Assembly: GCF_007644035.1 (NCBI RefSeq)
Contig: NZ_VMTV02000291.1
Location: 227,975 to 291,974, forward strand
Reading direction: 5' to 3'
DNA: 64,000 nucleotides
DNA from: Vogesella mureinivorans
GTDB lineage: Bacteria; Pseudomonadota; Gammaproteobacteria; Burkholderiales; Chromobacteriaceae
The notes under the pieces: generated by a model
Database searches by the model: none
What the model saw: the letters and a program-made list of their open reading frames with translations, nothing else
Told to the model about the DNA's origin: nothing
Made by a program: the position numbers and the translations under genes
Shown: in pieces, positions 1 through 7,866 of the stretch
How positions within the stretch are numbered: position 1 is the first letter of the stretch
How the letters are laid out: every line of letters starts with the position of its first letter

Positions 1-746
1 TTACGCGAGGAACCAGTACCGACCACGTCGCCGACGTAGGCAACCACATTGCCTTTTTTCTTCAGGTCTTCGATGAACTGCATCGGGCCGCGCTTGCCGT
101 CTTCTTCCGGCTTGAAGGCCGCATCGGGGCGGGTGTTCTTCAGCATGGCCAGGTAGTGCAGCGGGATGTCCGGGCGGCTCCAGGCGTCCGGTGCCGGCGA
201 CAGGTCGTCGGTGTTGGTTTCGCCAGGTACCTTGAATACAGTAACGGTGATTTTCTGGGCTACTTCAGGGCGGCTGGTGAACCATTCGGCGTCGGCCCAG
301 CTTTGCAGTACGCCTTTGGCGTTGGCATTGCCCTGGTCGGCCAGCTCTTTCACGTCGTTGAAGAAGTCGAATACCAGCAGGGTTTTCTTCAGGCCTTCGG
401 CAGCGATGGCGCCGACTTTTTCGTCGCCCAGCAGGTCGATCATCGGTTTAACGTTGTAGCCGCCCAGCATGGTGCCCAGCAGCTCGGTGGCCAGCTCGCG
501 CGATACCAGTGGCGATGCCACGGTGCCTTCGGCAACGGCGGCCAGGAAAGAAGCTTTTACCTTGGCTGCGTCATCCACGCCTGGCGGTACACGGTGGGTA
601 ATCAGTTCTACCAGTGTCTGCTCTTCGCCTGCGGGCGGGTTTTTCAGCAGTTCAACCAGTTCTTCTACCTGTTTGGCAGTCAGCGGCAGTGGCGGGATGC
701 CCAGCGCGGCGCGCTCGGCAACATGTTGGCGGTAAGCTACTAGCAT
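1..746 (-). CDS. acnB: Aconitate hydratase B, N-terminal part (cut by window edge)
   Basis: Encodes the bifunctional aconitase 2 / 2-methylisocitrate dehydratase of the TCA cycle, a cytoplasmic [4Fe-4S] enzyme. The 248 visible residues match the AcnB N-terminus closely: MLVAYRQHVAERAALG at the start, KNPPAGEEQTLVELITHRVPPGVDDAAK in two adjoining stretches, then LLGTMLGGYN, QSWADAEWF, and FKVPGETNTDDLSPAPDAWS, ending GDVVGTGSSR. This covers the HEAT-like domain and the beginning of domain 2; the iron-sulfur cysteines lie beyond the window. The ATG at 746 is the family start. The gene is divergent from the LysR regulator at 926, across a 179-bp intergenic region. The identification is from sequence recall and is strong. 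Confidence 0.97.
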   Translation of the reverse strand, partial: MLVAYRQHVAERAALGIPPLPLTAKQVEELVELLKNPPAGEEQTLVELITHRVPPGVDDAAKVKASFLAAVAEGTVASPLVSRELATELLGTMLGGYNVKPMIDLLGDEKVGAIAAEGLKKTLLVFDFFNDVKELADQGNANAKGVLQSWADAEWFTSRPEVAQKITVTVFKVPGETNTDDLSPAPDAWSRPDIPLHYLAMLKNTRPDAAFKPEEDGKRGPMQFIEDLKKKGNVVAYVGDVVGTGSSR

Positions 747-905
747 GGCTCGGGACCTTTTTGCTTGGGTTGTTTGCAATCAGCCTGACGGCAGCGGGTG
801 CGGGCTGCCGGCAACCATCCGGGATATTACTACGACTCCCGGCTATGATTCGTGAAGATTACGCCCTTGGCGACCCATGCACAAACGAGTAATCGAAACA
901 TAGAT

Positions 906-922
906 TGTGAGATAAAATCACA
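906..922. promoter_or_regulatory. Palindrome TGTGA-N7-TCACA just upstream of the LysR start
   Basis: A 5-bp inverted repeat (TGTGA / TCACA) with a 7-base AT-rich spacer ends three bases before the ATG at 926. It resembles a CRP half-site pair but has one spacer base too many. It occupies the position of a ribosome binding site; no purine-rich Shine-Dalgarno is visible before this ATG. It could be an autoregulatory operator for the LysR protein or for divergent acnB control. Confidence 0.35.
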
Positions 923-925
923 GCC

Positions 926-1846
926 ATGAATACTTACCCCCCTCTCAACGGCCTGCGCATTTTCGAAGCAGCGGCAAGGCTGGAAAGCTTCTCATCTGCG
1001 GCCAACGAGCTGCATGTCACCCATGGCGCTGTGAGCAAGCAGATCAAGCAGCTGGAAGAATGGCTGGGCGTGCAGCTGTTCGAGCGCAGCGGCGGGCGTG
1101 TGAAACTCACCGACACCGGCTGGCGCTATCTGGTACAGGTGCAGGACGGGCTAGACCTGATCGCCAACGCCACCAGCCAGCTACTGCAGCCAGACCGCCA
1201 GCGGCGGCTGTCGATCAACTCTACCCCCACGTTTGCGCTGTTCTGGCTGCTGCCACGGCTACAGGGCTTTCGGGCACGCTTTCCCGATATCGACCTGCAC
1301 CTGGTGACATCAGACCGCGACATCAGCCGGCTGGACACGCCGTTTGACATCGCCATCCGCCGTGGCCCGGGCGACTGGCCGGGCCACCTGGCCAAGCCGT
1401 TTCTGGAAGAGTGGGAGCTACCACTGTGCAGCCCGGCGCTGCTGGCCCGCCTGCCTATACAACAGCCGGCCGACCTGGCAAACCATACCCTGCTGTACGC
1501 CGATACGCGGCCAACCCAGTGGCAGCGCTGGTTCACCCTGGCGGGCGTGCCGGAGCTAAAACCGGCCAGCAGCCTGCATTTTGACCGTTTCTCGCTGGCG
1601 CTGCAGGCGGCCATGGATGGCCTGGGCGTGGTATTGGGGCCCTTGCCAATGGCACAGCAGGCGCTGGATAGCGGCAAGCTGGTGGCGCCGCTACAGCAGC
1701 CGGTGGTGCCGGTACGCGACTATTGCTGGATCGCGCCGCGCGCTGCAGTAGACGATGTGACCATTCATGCATTTTGCCACTGGCTGGAACAAACTGCGGC
1801 AAACGAGCAACGCAATCACGGCAAAACCCACAAGCCAGACTTATAG
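926..1846 (+). CDS. LysR-family transcriptional regulator, GcvA type
   Basis: A 306-residue DNA-binding regulator. The N-terminal winged helix-turn-helix spans about residues 6-65 (PLNGLRIFEAAARLESFSSA, then THGAVSKQIKQLEEWLGVQLF, given here as two halves of the HTH) and the LysR substrate-binding domain about residues 92-295. The PLNGLR...FEAAAR pattern and THGAVS helix are typical of the GcvA/AmpR-like subgroup. It is divergent from acnB, which makes acnB or a nearby metabolic gene a possible target, but the effector is unknown. There is no clear Shine-Dalgarno before the ATG; the palindrome at 906-922 sits there instead. A uptake-like word lies inside the gene at 997-1006. Confidence 0.85.
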   Translation: MNTYPPLNGLRIFEAAARLESFSSAANELHVTHGAVSKQIKQLEEWLGVQLFERSGGRVKLTDTGWRYLVQVQDGLDLIANATSQLLQPDRQRRLSINSTPTFALFWLLPRLQGFRARFPDIDLHLVTSDRDISRLDTPFDIAIRRGPGDWPGHLAKPFLEEWELPLCSPALLARLPIQQPADLANHTLLYADTRPTQWQRWFTLAGVPELKPASSLHFDRFSLALQAAMDGLGVVLGPLPMAQQALDSGKLVAPLQQPVVPVRDYCWIAPRAAVDDVTIHAFCHWLEQTAANEQRNHGKTHKPDL

Positions 1847-1926
1847 AAATAAGGTTTTCAGCAGATGGGTTAGACCTAAAGCGGCGCAGTGTCTATGCTT
1901 GCAAGAAAGCAAAACAGGAAAACAGC

Positions 1927-2721
1927 ATGTTTGATCTGCAAAACCTGATGGTCTGCCTGATCGAGCCTTCCCGCACCCAAAGGCTCATCATCCAGAATCA
2001 CCTGCGCGAAATGGGTATAGAGAATATCGACCTGCTGGAAACGGGCGAACAAGGGCTGGCGCGCATGCGCGAGCTACCGCGCCCGGATATCACCATCAGC
2101 GCCATGTACCTGCCCGACATGACGGGCGCCGAGCTGGTGGTTACCATGCGCGCCGATGGCGAAATTCGCGACATGCCCTACGTGCTGATTTCCAGCGAAA
2201 CCCGCGCGCAGCAGCTGGACGCCATCCGCCAGGCCGGGGCGCTGGCCATTCTGCCCAAGCCCTTTACCACCCGCCAGCTGGACCGCGCCCTGTGCTCGGC
2301 GCTGGATTACCTGAACACCGAAGAAGTACGCGCCGAGCTGGAACACTACGACCTGGACACCAAGCGTATCTTGCTGGTGGACGACAGCAGCACCTCGCGC
2401 CACTACCTGCGCACCGTGCTGGAGCGCATGGGCTTTGACCAGATCGAAGAAGCGGCCAACGGTATGTCGGCCGTCCCCCTGCTGCAGGAAACCGAATTCG
2501 ACCTGATCATTACCGACTACAACATGCCCGAGATGGACGGCCGCGCGCTGATCGAATACGTGCGCACGCTGAGCCCGCAAATGTCGGTGCCCATCCTGAT
2601 GGTGTCTGGCGAGCAGGACCAAACCCGCCTGGCCGCCGTGGAAGAAGCTGGCGTGTCGGCCATCTGTGACAAGCCATTCGAGATGAGCACCCTGCGCAGC
2701 CTGATCGTGCAGTTTCTGTAA
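1927..2721 (+). CDS. Tandem-receiver response regulator, first receiver degenerate
   Basis: A 264-residue cytoplasmic protein made of two CheY-like receiver domains (about 8-130 and 145-264) and no output domain. The second receiver is canonical: LVDDSS acidic pair, phospho-acceptor Asp in IITDYNMPEMDG, and the KPF lysine. The first keeps the LPKPF lysine but reads CLIEPSRT in place of the acidic pair and SAMYLPDM where the phospho-acceptor Asp should be, so Ala replaces it. The first domain is therefore probably a pseudo-receiver for dimerisation or partner binding. The ATG at 1927 follows AGGAAAA and is preferred to longer in-frame starts inside the lysR gene. The partner kinase is not in the window. 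Confidence 0.85.
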   Translation: MFDLQNLMVCLIEPSRTQRLIIQNHLREMGIENIDLLETGEQGLARMRELPRPDITISAMYLPDMTGAELVVTMRADGEIRDMPYVLISSETRAQQLDAIRQAGALAILPKPFTTRQLDRALCSALDYLNTEEVRAELEHYDLDTKRILLVDDSSTSRHYLRTVLERMGFDQIEEAANGMSAVPLLQETEFDLIITDYNMPEMDGRALIEYVRTLSPQMSVPILMVSGEQDQTRLAAVEEAGVSAICDKPFEMSTLRSLIVQFL

Positions 2722-2742
2722 CACCTGGCTGCCAGCAGCCGC

Positions 2743-2776
2743 AAAAAAACCGCAGGCCACAGCGCTGCGGTTTTTT
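2743..2776. terminator. Bidirectional rho-independent terminator
   Basis: AAAAAAACCGCAG and CTGCGGTTTTTT form a stem with runs of A and T on both sides. It lies between the convergent genes ending at 2721 (+) and 2792 (-), so it can serve both. Confidence 0.85.
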
Positions 2777-2791
2777 CATGCCTGGCACCCT

Positions 2792-3628
2792 TTATGCCGG
2801 GCGCGGCGCTACCCACACCAGGCGCTCGCCAGCCTTGCCCGCCTGCGTGCGCCAGTAGCCAGCCTTCACCTGGCCACCTAGCGGCAGCAAGCCGGCACGC
2901 TGCGCCAGCAGCACCTCTTGCGCCCCCGCCTTGAGCAAGGCCGCACGCACGCGCTGCTTGTCCCGTGCGCTACCCGTGTGCAGCAGCTGCGCATCGGCCG
3001 CTGCCGGGGCGGGCTGCCACTGTGCGGCCAACGTTAGCTGCGGCTGGGCCAGCATGGCCAGCCCGGCAAACAGTGTTTCCAGCCAGGGCTTCCAGCTGGC
3101 CAGCGCCGGCGAATCCGGCACCTGTACCGAGCCGGGGTAAGCTACACCCAGCGTCAATGCCGCCTCCATGCGCTGGTGGCAGGGCACGCCGGCCGGGGCA
3201 AAATCCGGCATCAGCAGCAAGATATCCAGCCGCTGCGCTGCGGCATCGTGCGTGACATAGGCCGCGGCACTGCCCGCCTCGCCGGGCAGGCTTAACAGAA
3301 ACGTACCGGCAGGCAGCGGCAACACCGCCGGTAGCGCCGCCAGTGGCCGGGTGTGCTGCAAAGCCTGCGCCAGGTCCGGGGCAAAGGCCATGGCGCGGCG
3401 GCCGTCGCGCACAAACAGGCCGTAAGCCTCTGCCAACACAAACTCGGTTTCACGCTGGGTATCATTGATGGTGTACAGCTCGGCCAGCTGTGCCAGCTCG
3501 CGCTGCACCACCTGCGCCGCCTGGGCGCACGCCTCTTCGCGGCCTGCCAGCTGGGTAAACAGCTGCGCCACGCGCTTGGCCCAAGGGCGCGACGCCTGGT
3601 AACGAGCACTATGTAAATCGGTCACCAC
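2792..3628 (-). CDS. Hypothetical protein, Ala/Leu-rich
   Basis: A 278-residue protein I do not recognise. It has no signal peptide or obvious membrane segment. It begins VVTDLHSARYQASRPWAKRV and has Ala/Gln-rich helical stretches in its first 80 residues (AQAAQVVQRELAQLAELY), then mixed sequence. No ATG fits near the start; a GTG at 3628 (or the next GTG at 3625) follows an AAGGGG Shine-Dalgarno and matches where coding character begins. The longer reading to 3700 adds low-complexity sequence and is less likely. It is convergent with the tandem-receiver gene and shares its terminator. Function unknown. Confidence 0.6.
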   Translation of the reverse strand: MVTDLHSARYQASRPWAKRVAQLFTQLAGREEACAQAAQVVQRELAQLAELYTINDTQRETEFVLAEAYGLFVRDGRRAMAFAPDLAQALQHTRPLAALPAVLPLPAGTFLLSLPGEAGSAAAYVTHDAAAQRLDILLLMPDFAPAGVPCHQRMEAALTLGVAYPGSVQVPDSPALASWKPWLETLFAGLAMLAQPQLTLAAQWQPAPAAADAQLLHTGSARDKQRVRAALLKAGAQEVLLAQRAGLLPLGGQVKAGYWRTQAGKAGERLVWVAPRPA

Positions 3629-3833
3629 CCCAACCCCTTCGCAAAAAAAGGCAGGATTGTACCGCAAACCCCCACCCGCCCCACCATGCCACGCGCACAA
3701 AACAGCACGCCGTTGCCATGCAAATGGCCTGAAGGTAAGCTAGGGCTACGCTTTTGCTTGCTCGCAAGCTCTGCGTGGGTGCAGCCGGCGGCCTTGCCAC
3801 CGGCGACCTTCCCTTGTTGCAATATCTACTTTA

Positions 3834-3864
3834 CGGGCCGGCCTTTGCCGGCCCGCTTTTTTTG
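3834..3864 (+). terminator. Orphan rho-independent terminator
   Basis: CGGGCCGGC-CTTT-GCCGGCCCG followed by CTTTTTTT is a textbook terminator on the plus strand. No plus-strand gene lies upstream of it (the gene before 3628 is on the minus strand), so it ends either an unannotated small transcript in 3650-3833 or read-through. Confidence 0.75.
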
Positions 3865-3923
3865 CCGCGCGACACTGCCCCCGTGGCTGCGCTAGCATCG
3901 TGGCAAGCCGCCAAGGGGAAACC

Positions 3924-4802
3924 ATGTCACCACAAACAGGATTTATCGGCCTGGGCCTGATGGGCCAGCCGATGTGCCAGCGCCTGCTGGGCGCTGGCGT
4001 GCCACTCCATATATGGAACCGCAGCCCGGGCAAAACGGCTGCGCTGCAGGCCGCAGGGGCTAGCGTAGCGCCCAGCGTGGCCGCACTGGTAGCCAGCTGC
4101 GACGTCATCATGCTGTGCGTCTCCGACACCGCTGCCGTAGAAAGCGTGGTGTTTGGCGAAGGCGGCATTGCCAGCCATGGCCGCGCCGGGCAGCTGCTGG
4201 TGGACTTTTCCAGCATCGCGCCCGACGCCACCCGCAGCTTTGCCCAAAGGTTGGCCGCACACTGCGGCATGCGCTGGGTAGACGCACCGGTGTCTGGCGG
4301 CGTCAAGGGCGCAGAAAGCGGCCAGCTGGTGATCATGGCGGGTGGCGACGCCAGCGATATCGACGCGCTGCGCCCGCTGCTGGCGCACCTGAGCCAGCGC
4401 CTTACGCGCATGGGCGACACGGGCGCCGGCCAGGTGGCCAAAGTCTGCAACCAGCTGATCGTGGCCAGTACCGCCGCGCTGATCGCCGAAACCGTGCAGC
4501 TGGCCGAGGCGGCGGGGGTAGATGCCAGCCTGCTGGCCCCCGCACTCGCGGGCGGCTTTGCCGACTCGCTGCCGTTCCAGATCCTGGCACCGCGCATGGC
4601 CGGGCGCCAGTTTGCGCCGGTACAGTGGAAAGCCGCCACGCTGCTGAAAGACCTGAACAACGCCACGGCACTGGGCAGCGCCACGCAGCGCCCGCTGCCC
4701 ATGGCCAGCCAGGCGCAGGCACTGTTGCACGCCCACTGTCAGGCCGGCCACGGCCAGCACGACCTCAGCAGCCTGATACTGCACTACCTGTCACAGGAGT
4801 AA
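3924..4802 (+). CDS. Tartronate semialdehyde reductase / 3-hydroxyisobutyrate dehydrogenase family
   Basis: A 292-residue NAD(P)-dependent beta-hydroxyacid dehydrogenase. It has the N-terminal Rossmann motif GFIGLGLMGQPM (residues 6-17), the substrate-binding DAPVSGGVKGAESG signature (about 123-136) and the catalytic-lysine region GAGQVAKVCNQ (Lys about 172). The family includes GlxR/GarR (tartronate semialdehyde to glycerate) and MmsB. The next gene is a hydroxypyruvate-isomerase homologue, the E. coli hyi-glxR pairing, which favours a glyoxylate/glycerate role. The ATG at 3924 follows AGGGGAA; the stop overlaps the next gene's ribosome binding site. No glyoxylate carboligase gene is in the window. 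Confidence 0.85.
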   Translation: MSPQTGFIGLGLMGQPMCQRLLGAGVPLHIWNRSPGKTAALQAAGASVAPSVAALVASCDVIMLCVSDTAAVESVVFGEGGIASHGRAGQLLVDFSSIAPDATRSFAQRLAAHCGMRWVDAPVSGGVKGAESGQLVIMAGGDASDIDALRPLLAHLSQRLTRMGDTGAGQVAKVCNQLIVASTAALIAETVQLAEAAGVDASLLAPALAGGFADSLPFQILAPRMAGRQFAPVQWKAATLLKDLNNATALGSATQRPLPMASQAQALLHAHCQAGHGQHDLSSLILHYLSQE

Positions 4803-4805
4803 ACC

Positions 4806-5579
4806 ATGCCACGCTTTGCGGCCAACCTGTCCCTGCTGTTTACCGAATACCCGCTGCCGCAGCGCTTTGCCCAGGCCGCCGCGGCCGGTTTTGGCGCGGT
4901 GGAAATCCAGTTCCCCTACAACCACCCAGCCGAAACACTGGCCGCCGCCGCCCGCGCTGCCGGCACGCCGGTGATCCTGATCAATATGCCGGCGGGCGAC
5001 CTGATGGCAGGCGGCCCCGGCCTGTCCAGCCACCCCGACCGCCGCGACGCCTTTGCCGCCGCCCTGCCGCAGGCGCTGCACTACGCGCAAGCGCTGGGCG
5101 TGCCACTACTGAATATCCTGCCCGGCAGGTTGGCCGCAGGGCATAGCCGCCAGGCCTGCCTGGCCACGCTGGCGGCCAACCTGCAGCTGGCCGCCGACTT
5201 TTTTGCCCCACACGGCCTGCACCTGTGCTGTGAAGCCATCAACGACATAGACATGCCCGGCTTTCTGCTACGCACGCCGGACGAAGTCGCCCAGCTGCTG
5301 GCCGGCATGCCGCAAGCGGGCATCGGCCTGCAAATCGATATTTACCACGCCGCACGCATGAATCTGGATATTCCGGCCCTGCTGGCCCACCACCTGCCGC
5401 AAGCGGCCCATATCCAGTTTGCCGACTACCCGGGCCGTGGCGAGCCGGGCAGCGGCACCCTGCCCTTGCGTGATTATTTTGATTTTATTGAAAAAAATGG
5501 CTATACCGGCTGGCTGGGCGCCGAATACCGCCCCACCGCCGCCAGCCACAGCACGCTCGGCTGGCTGGCCGCCGGCTGA
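4806..5579 (+). CDS. hyi: Hydroxypyruvate isomerase-family protein
   Basis: A 257-residue TIM-barrel sugar-phosphate isomerase/epimerase of the Hyi/OtnI family. Recognisable blocks are MPRFAANLSLLFTEYPLPQR, the FGAVEIQFPY strand, EAINDIDMPGF with the metal-binding glutamate, LQIDIYHAARM and HIQFADYPGRGEPGSG. The reaction is interconversion of hydroxypyruvate and tartronate semialdehyde, or of 2-oxo-tetronates if it is OtnI. It begins 3 bases after the reductase stop with the AGGAG site overlapping that stop, so the two are translationally coupled. Absence of OtnK/OtnC neighbours favours Hyi. Uptake-like words lie inside at 4817 and 5129. Confidence 0.85.
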   Translation: MPRFAANLSLLFTEYPLPQRFAQAAAAGFGAVEIQFPYNHPAETLAAAARAAGTPVILINMPAGDLMAGGPGLSSHPDRRDAFAAALPQALHYAQALGVPLLNILPGRLAAGHSRQACLATLAANLQLAADFFAPHGLHLCCEAINDIDMPGFLLRTPDEVAQLLAGMPQAGIGLQIDIYHAARMNLDIPALLAHHLPQAAHIQFADYPGRGEPGSGTLPLRDYFDFIEKNGYTGWLGAEYRPTAASHSTLGWLAAG

Positions 5580-5653
5580 TGGCTTTTTTTTGCATACAAT
5601 CCGGCTGGCTTTTTAAAAATCAGTCACTTGCATAGCCTGTACTTTAAAAACCC

Positions 5654-5682
5654 TTGCGCAATCGAATTATTTTCATTAGAAT
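5654..5682 (+). promoter_or_regulatory. Sigma-70-like promoter for rhlE
   Basis: TTGCGC (5654-5659) and TAGAAT (5677-5682) are separated by 17 bases in an AT-rich patch. Transcription would start near 5690 and give rhlE a leader of about 190 nt that contains no ORF worth calling. Long leaders are common on cold-regulated DEAD-box helicase genes; whether this one is regulatory is inference. Confidence 0.55.
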
Positions 5683-5878
5683 GCGCCCTTCTCGAAATTG
5701 CTGGCAGTAACACCCGCGCTGCCGGCCTCTACGATTTCATCGCATCTGACCCTATTTGGCTTCGTTTCCGCCTCGTCCTTTCAGGACTGCTGTTCGCCGC
5801 TTGTCAGGTTGGTTCGATGACCTGTAACCCCAAGCGGGCTCACAACCGGCGCACCACGCCGGACTGAAAGGATTCACC

Positions 5879-7204
5879 ATGCAGAAGTTCTCCGACCTGG
5901 GGCTGGCCCCCGCTATTGCCAAAGCACTGGAAAAAGCCGGCTACGACACGCCGACCCCAGTACAAGGCGAAGCCGTGCCTGCCGCCATCGCTGGTCGCGA
6001 CCTGCTTGTTTCGGCACAAACCGGTAGCGGCAAGACCGCTGCCTTCCTGCTGCCAGCACTGACCCGTGTCAGCGAGCGCTCCAAAGGCTCCGGCAACGGC
6101 CCACGCGTTCTGGTACTGACCCCTACCCGCGAGCTGGCTCAGCAGGTAGAAAAAAACGCCCTGGTTTACGGCGAAGAGCTGCGCTGGCTGCGTACCGTTA
6201 CCCTGGTGGGTGGCGCATCGTTCGGCTTCCAGACCCGCGCCCTGTCGCGCCCTGTTGACATCATCGTGGCCACCCCTGGCCGCCTGATGGACCACATGCG
6301 CTCCGGCCGCATCGATTTCTCCCGCCTGGAAATGCTGATTCTGGACGAAGCCGACCGCATGCTGGACATGGGCTTCATCGAAGACATCGAAACCATCGTA
6401 GCCGCTACCCCTAGCGAGCGTCAGACCCTGCTGTTCTCCGCTACCCTGGACGGTATCGTAGGCAAGATGGCAGAACGCATGACCCGCGACCCGCAGCGCA
6501 TCGAGATCGAGCGCAAAGAGGAAAGCGGCAATATCGAAGAGCACCTGCTGTACGCAGATGACAACAATCACAAACAGCGCCTGCTGGATGCGATCCTGAA
6601 AGAAGCCAACTTTGACCAGGCCGTAGTGTTTACCGCCACCAAGATCGGCTCCGAAGAAATCGCTGACAAGCTGTCCGACATGGGCTACAGCGCTGCCTGC
6701 CTGCACGGCGACATGCCGCAAAGCTGGCGTAACCGTACCCTGAACGACCTGCGTCGTGGCCGCATCAAGATCCTGGTAGCCACCGACGTAGCCGCTCGCG
6801 GTATCGATGTACCCGGCATTGGCCTGGTGGTGAACTACGACCTGCCAAAACAAGCCGAAGACTACGTACACCGTATTGGCCGTACCGGCCGTGCTGGCCG
6901 TAGCGGCGTGGCGATCACCATTGCCGAATCGCGCGAATTCCACCGCGTACGCCGTATCGAGCAGTACCTGAAGCGCCAGCTGACCGAAGCCGTGATCCAA
7001 GGCCTGGAGCCAACCCGTCGCCCACCGAAAGGCCGTCCGGCTGGCAAAGGTGGCCCGCGTCGCAGCAATGGCGGCGGTGGCTACGGCGACCGTAAACCAG
7101 GTGGCGGCTACGGCGGCAACCGCGGTGGCTACGGCGACCGCAACCGCAGCAGCAGCGGCCCACGCCAGGGTGGCAGCGCCGACCGTCGCCCACGCAGCGA
7201 GTAA
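5879..7204 (+). CDS. rhlE: ATP-dependent RNA helicase RhlE (DEAD-box)
   Basis: A 441-residue cytoplasmic DEAD-box RNA helicase for RNA unwinding in ribosome assembly or RNA decay. All family motifs are visible in order: Q motif (TPTPVQ), AQTGSGKT (I), PTRELAQQ (Ia), TPGRL (Ib), DEAD (II), SAT (III), then ATDVAARGID (V) and HRIGRTGRAG (VI). The last 70 residues are Gly/Arg/Asp-rich (repeats of GGYGDR and GGYGGNRG), an RNA-binding RGG-like tail typical of RhlE. The ATG at 5879 follows AAAGGAT. It has its own promoter and terminator and is convergent with pgpA. Confidence 0.93.
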   Translation: MQKFSDLGLAPAIAKALEKAGYDTPTPVQGEAVPAAIAGRDLLVSAQTGSGKTAAFLLPALTRVSERSKGSGNGPRVLVLTPTRELAQQVEKNALVYGEELRWLRTVTLVGGASFGFQTRALSRPVDIIVATPGRLMDHMRSGRIDFSRLEMLILDEADRMLDMGFIEDIETIVAATPSERQTLLFSATLDGIVGKMAERMTRDPQRIEIERKEESGNIEEHLLYADDNNHKQRLLDAILKEANFDQAVVFTATKIGSEEIADKLSDMGYSAACLHGDMPQSWRNRTLNDLRRGRIKILVATDVAARGIDVPGIGLVVNYDLPKQAEDYVHRIGRTGRAGRSGVAITIAESREFHRVRRIEQYLKRQLTEAVIQGLEPTRRPPKGRPAGKGGPRRSNGGGGYGDRKPGGGYGGNRGGYGDRNRSSSGPRQGGSADRRPRSE

Positions 7205-7223
7205 GCTTGCTGTAGCAGCAAAT

Positions 7224-7252
7224 AAAAAACCCAGCCTGGTGCTGGGTTTTTT
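7224..7252. terminator. rhlE terminator
   Basis: AAAAAACCCAGC and GCTGGGTTTTTT form a stem with a CTGGT loop 20 bases after the rhlE stop. The A-run on the other side would let it act on the minus strand also. Confidence 0.85.
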
Positions 7253-7368
7253 ATTTGTCTGGTTTTTATTTGTCTTGGGTATGCAAAAGCAGCACAAAAC
7301 AAAGCCACCCACGGCAAGACCGGGGTGGCTATCGATATCGCCGCCATCACAGGCAGCTATGGCAATGG

Positions 7369-7866
7369 TCAGGCTGGCAAATACGGCAACACCGACCACA
7401 GCACCAGCACGGCAAACAGTGCCGCCACCACGTCATCCAGCATCACGCCAAAGCCGCCGTGCACACGGGCATCCAGCCAGCGTATCGGCCATGGTTTGAC
7501 GATGTCGAACACGCGAAACGCCAGCAATGCGGCCAACCACGCCATGGGCGTAGCCGGCACCGCCGCCAGCACCAGCAGCATGGCCACGATTTCGTCCCAC
7601 ACAATATGACCGCTATCAGCCACGCCCAGCGCCCGGCCGGTCACGCCGCACACCCACACCCCCAGCACAAACAGCGGTAGCGCCAGCCAGGCCAGCATCA
7701 CACCCTGCACGCCAGCCAGGTGCAAACCCGCTGCCAGTGGCAAGGCGGCAATGCTGCCCCAGGTACCCGGCGCCGGGGTAATCAGCCCGCTGCCAAAACC
7801 CAGTGCCAGAAAATGCGCCGGGTGGCGCAGCAAAAAGCGCACATCCGGCTTAGGCAAAGTGGTCAT
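7369..7866 (-). CDS. pgpA: Phosphatidylglycerophosphatase A
   Basis: A 165-residue integral membrane phosphatase that dephosphorylates phosphatidylglycerol phosphate. Recognisable PgpA blocks are GFGSGLITPAPGTWGS, DSGHIVWDEIVAM and FRVFDIVKPWPIRWLD, with hydrophobic membrane segments between them. The ATG at 7866 lies inside the end of thiL; the two overlap by 17 bases in different frames, which is the usual thiL-pgpA arrangement. An uptake-like word occurs at 7528-7537. Confidence 0.93.
   Translation of the reverse strand: MTTLPKPDVRFLLRHPAHFLALGFGSGLITPAPGTWGSIAALPLAAGLHLAGVQGVMLAWLALPLFVLGVWVCGVTGRALGVADSGHIVWDEIVAMLLVLAAVPATPMAWLAALLAFRVFDIVKPWPIRWLDARVHGGFGVMLDDVVAALFAVLVLWSVLPYLPA

Noticed and set aside
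906-922. CRP site before lysR
   Set aside because: The arms TGTGA/TCACA are separated by seven bases instead of six, so a canonical CRP site is not formed; kept only as an unassigned palindrome.
7050-7499. Second coding frame over the rhlE tail
   Set aside because: Shadow of the Gly/Arg-rich repeat; no RBS, no conserved content.
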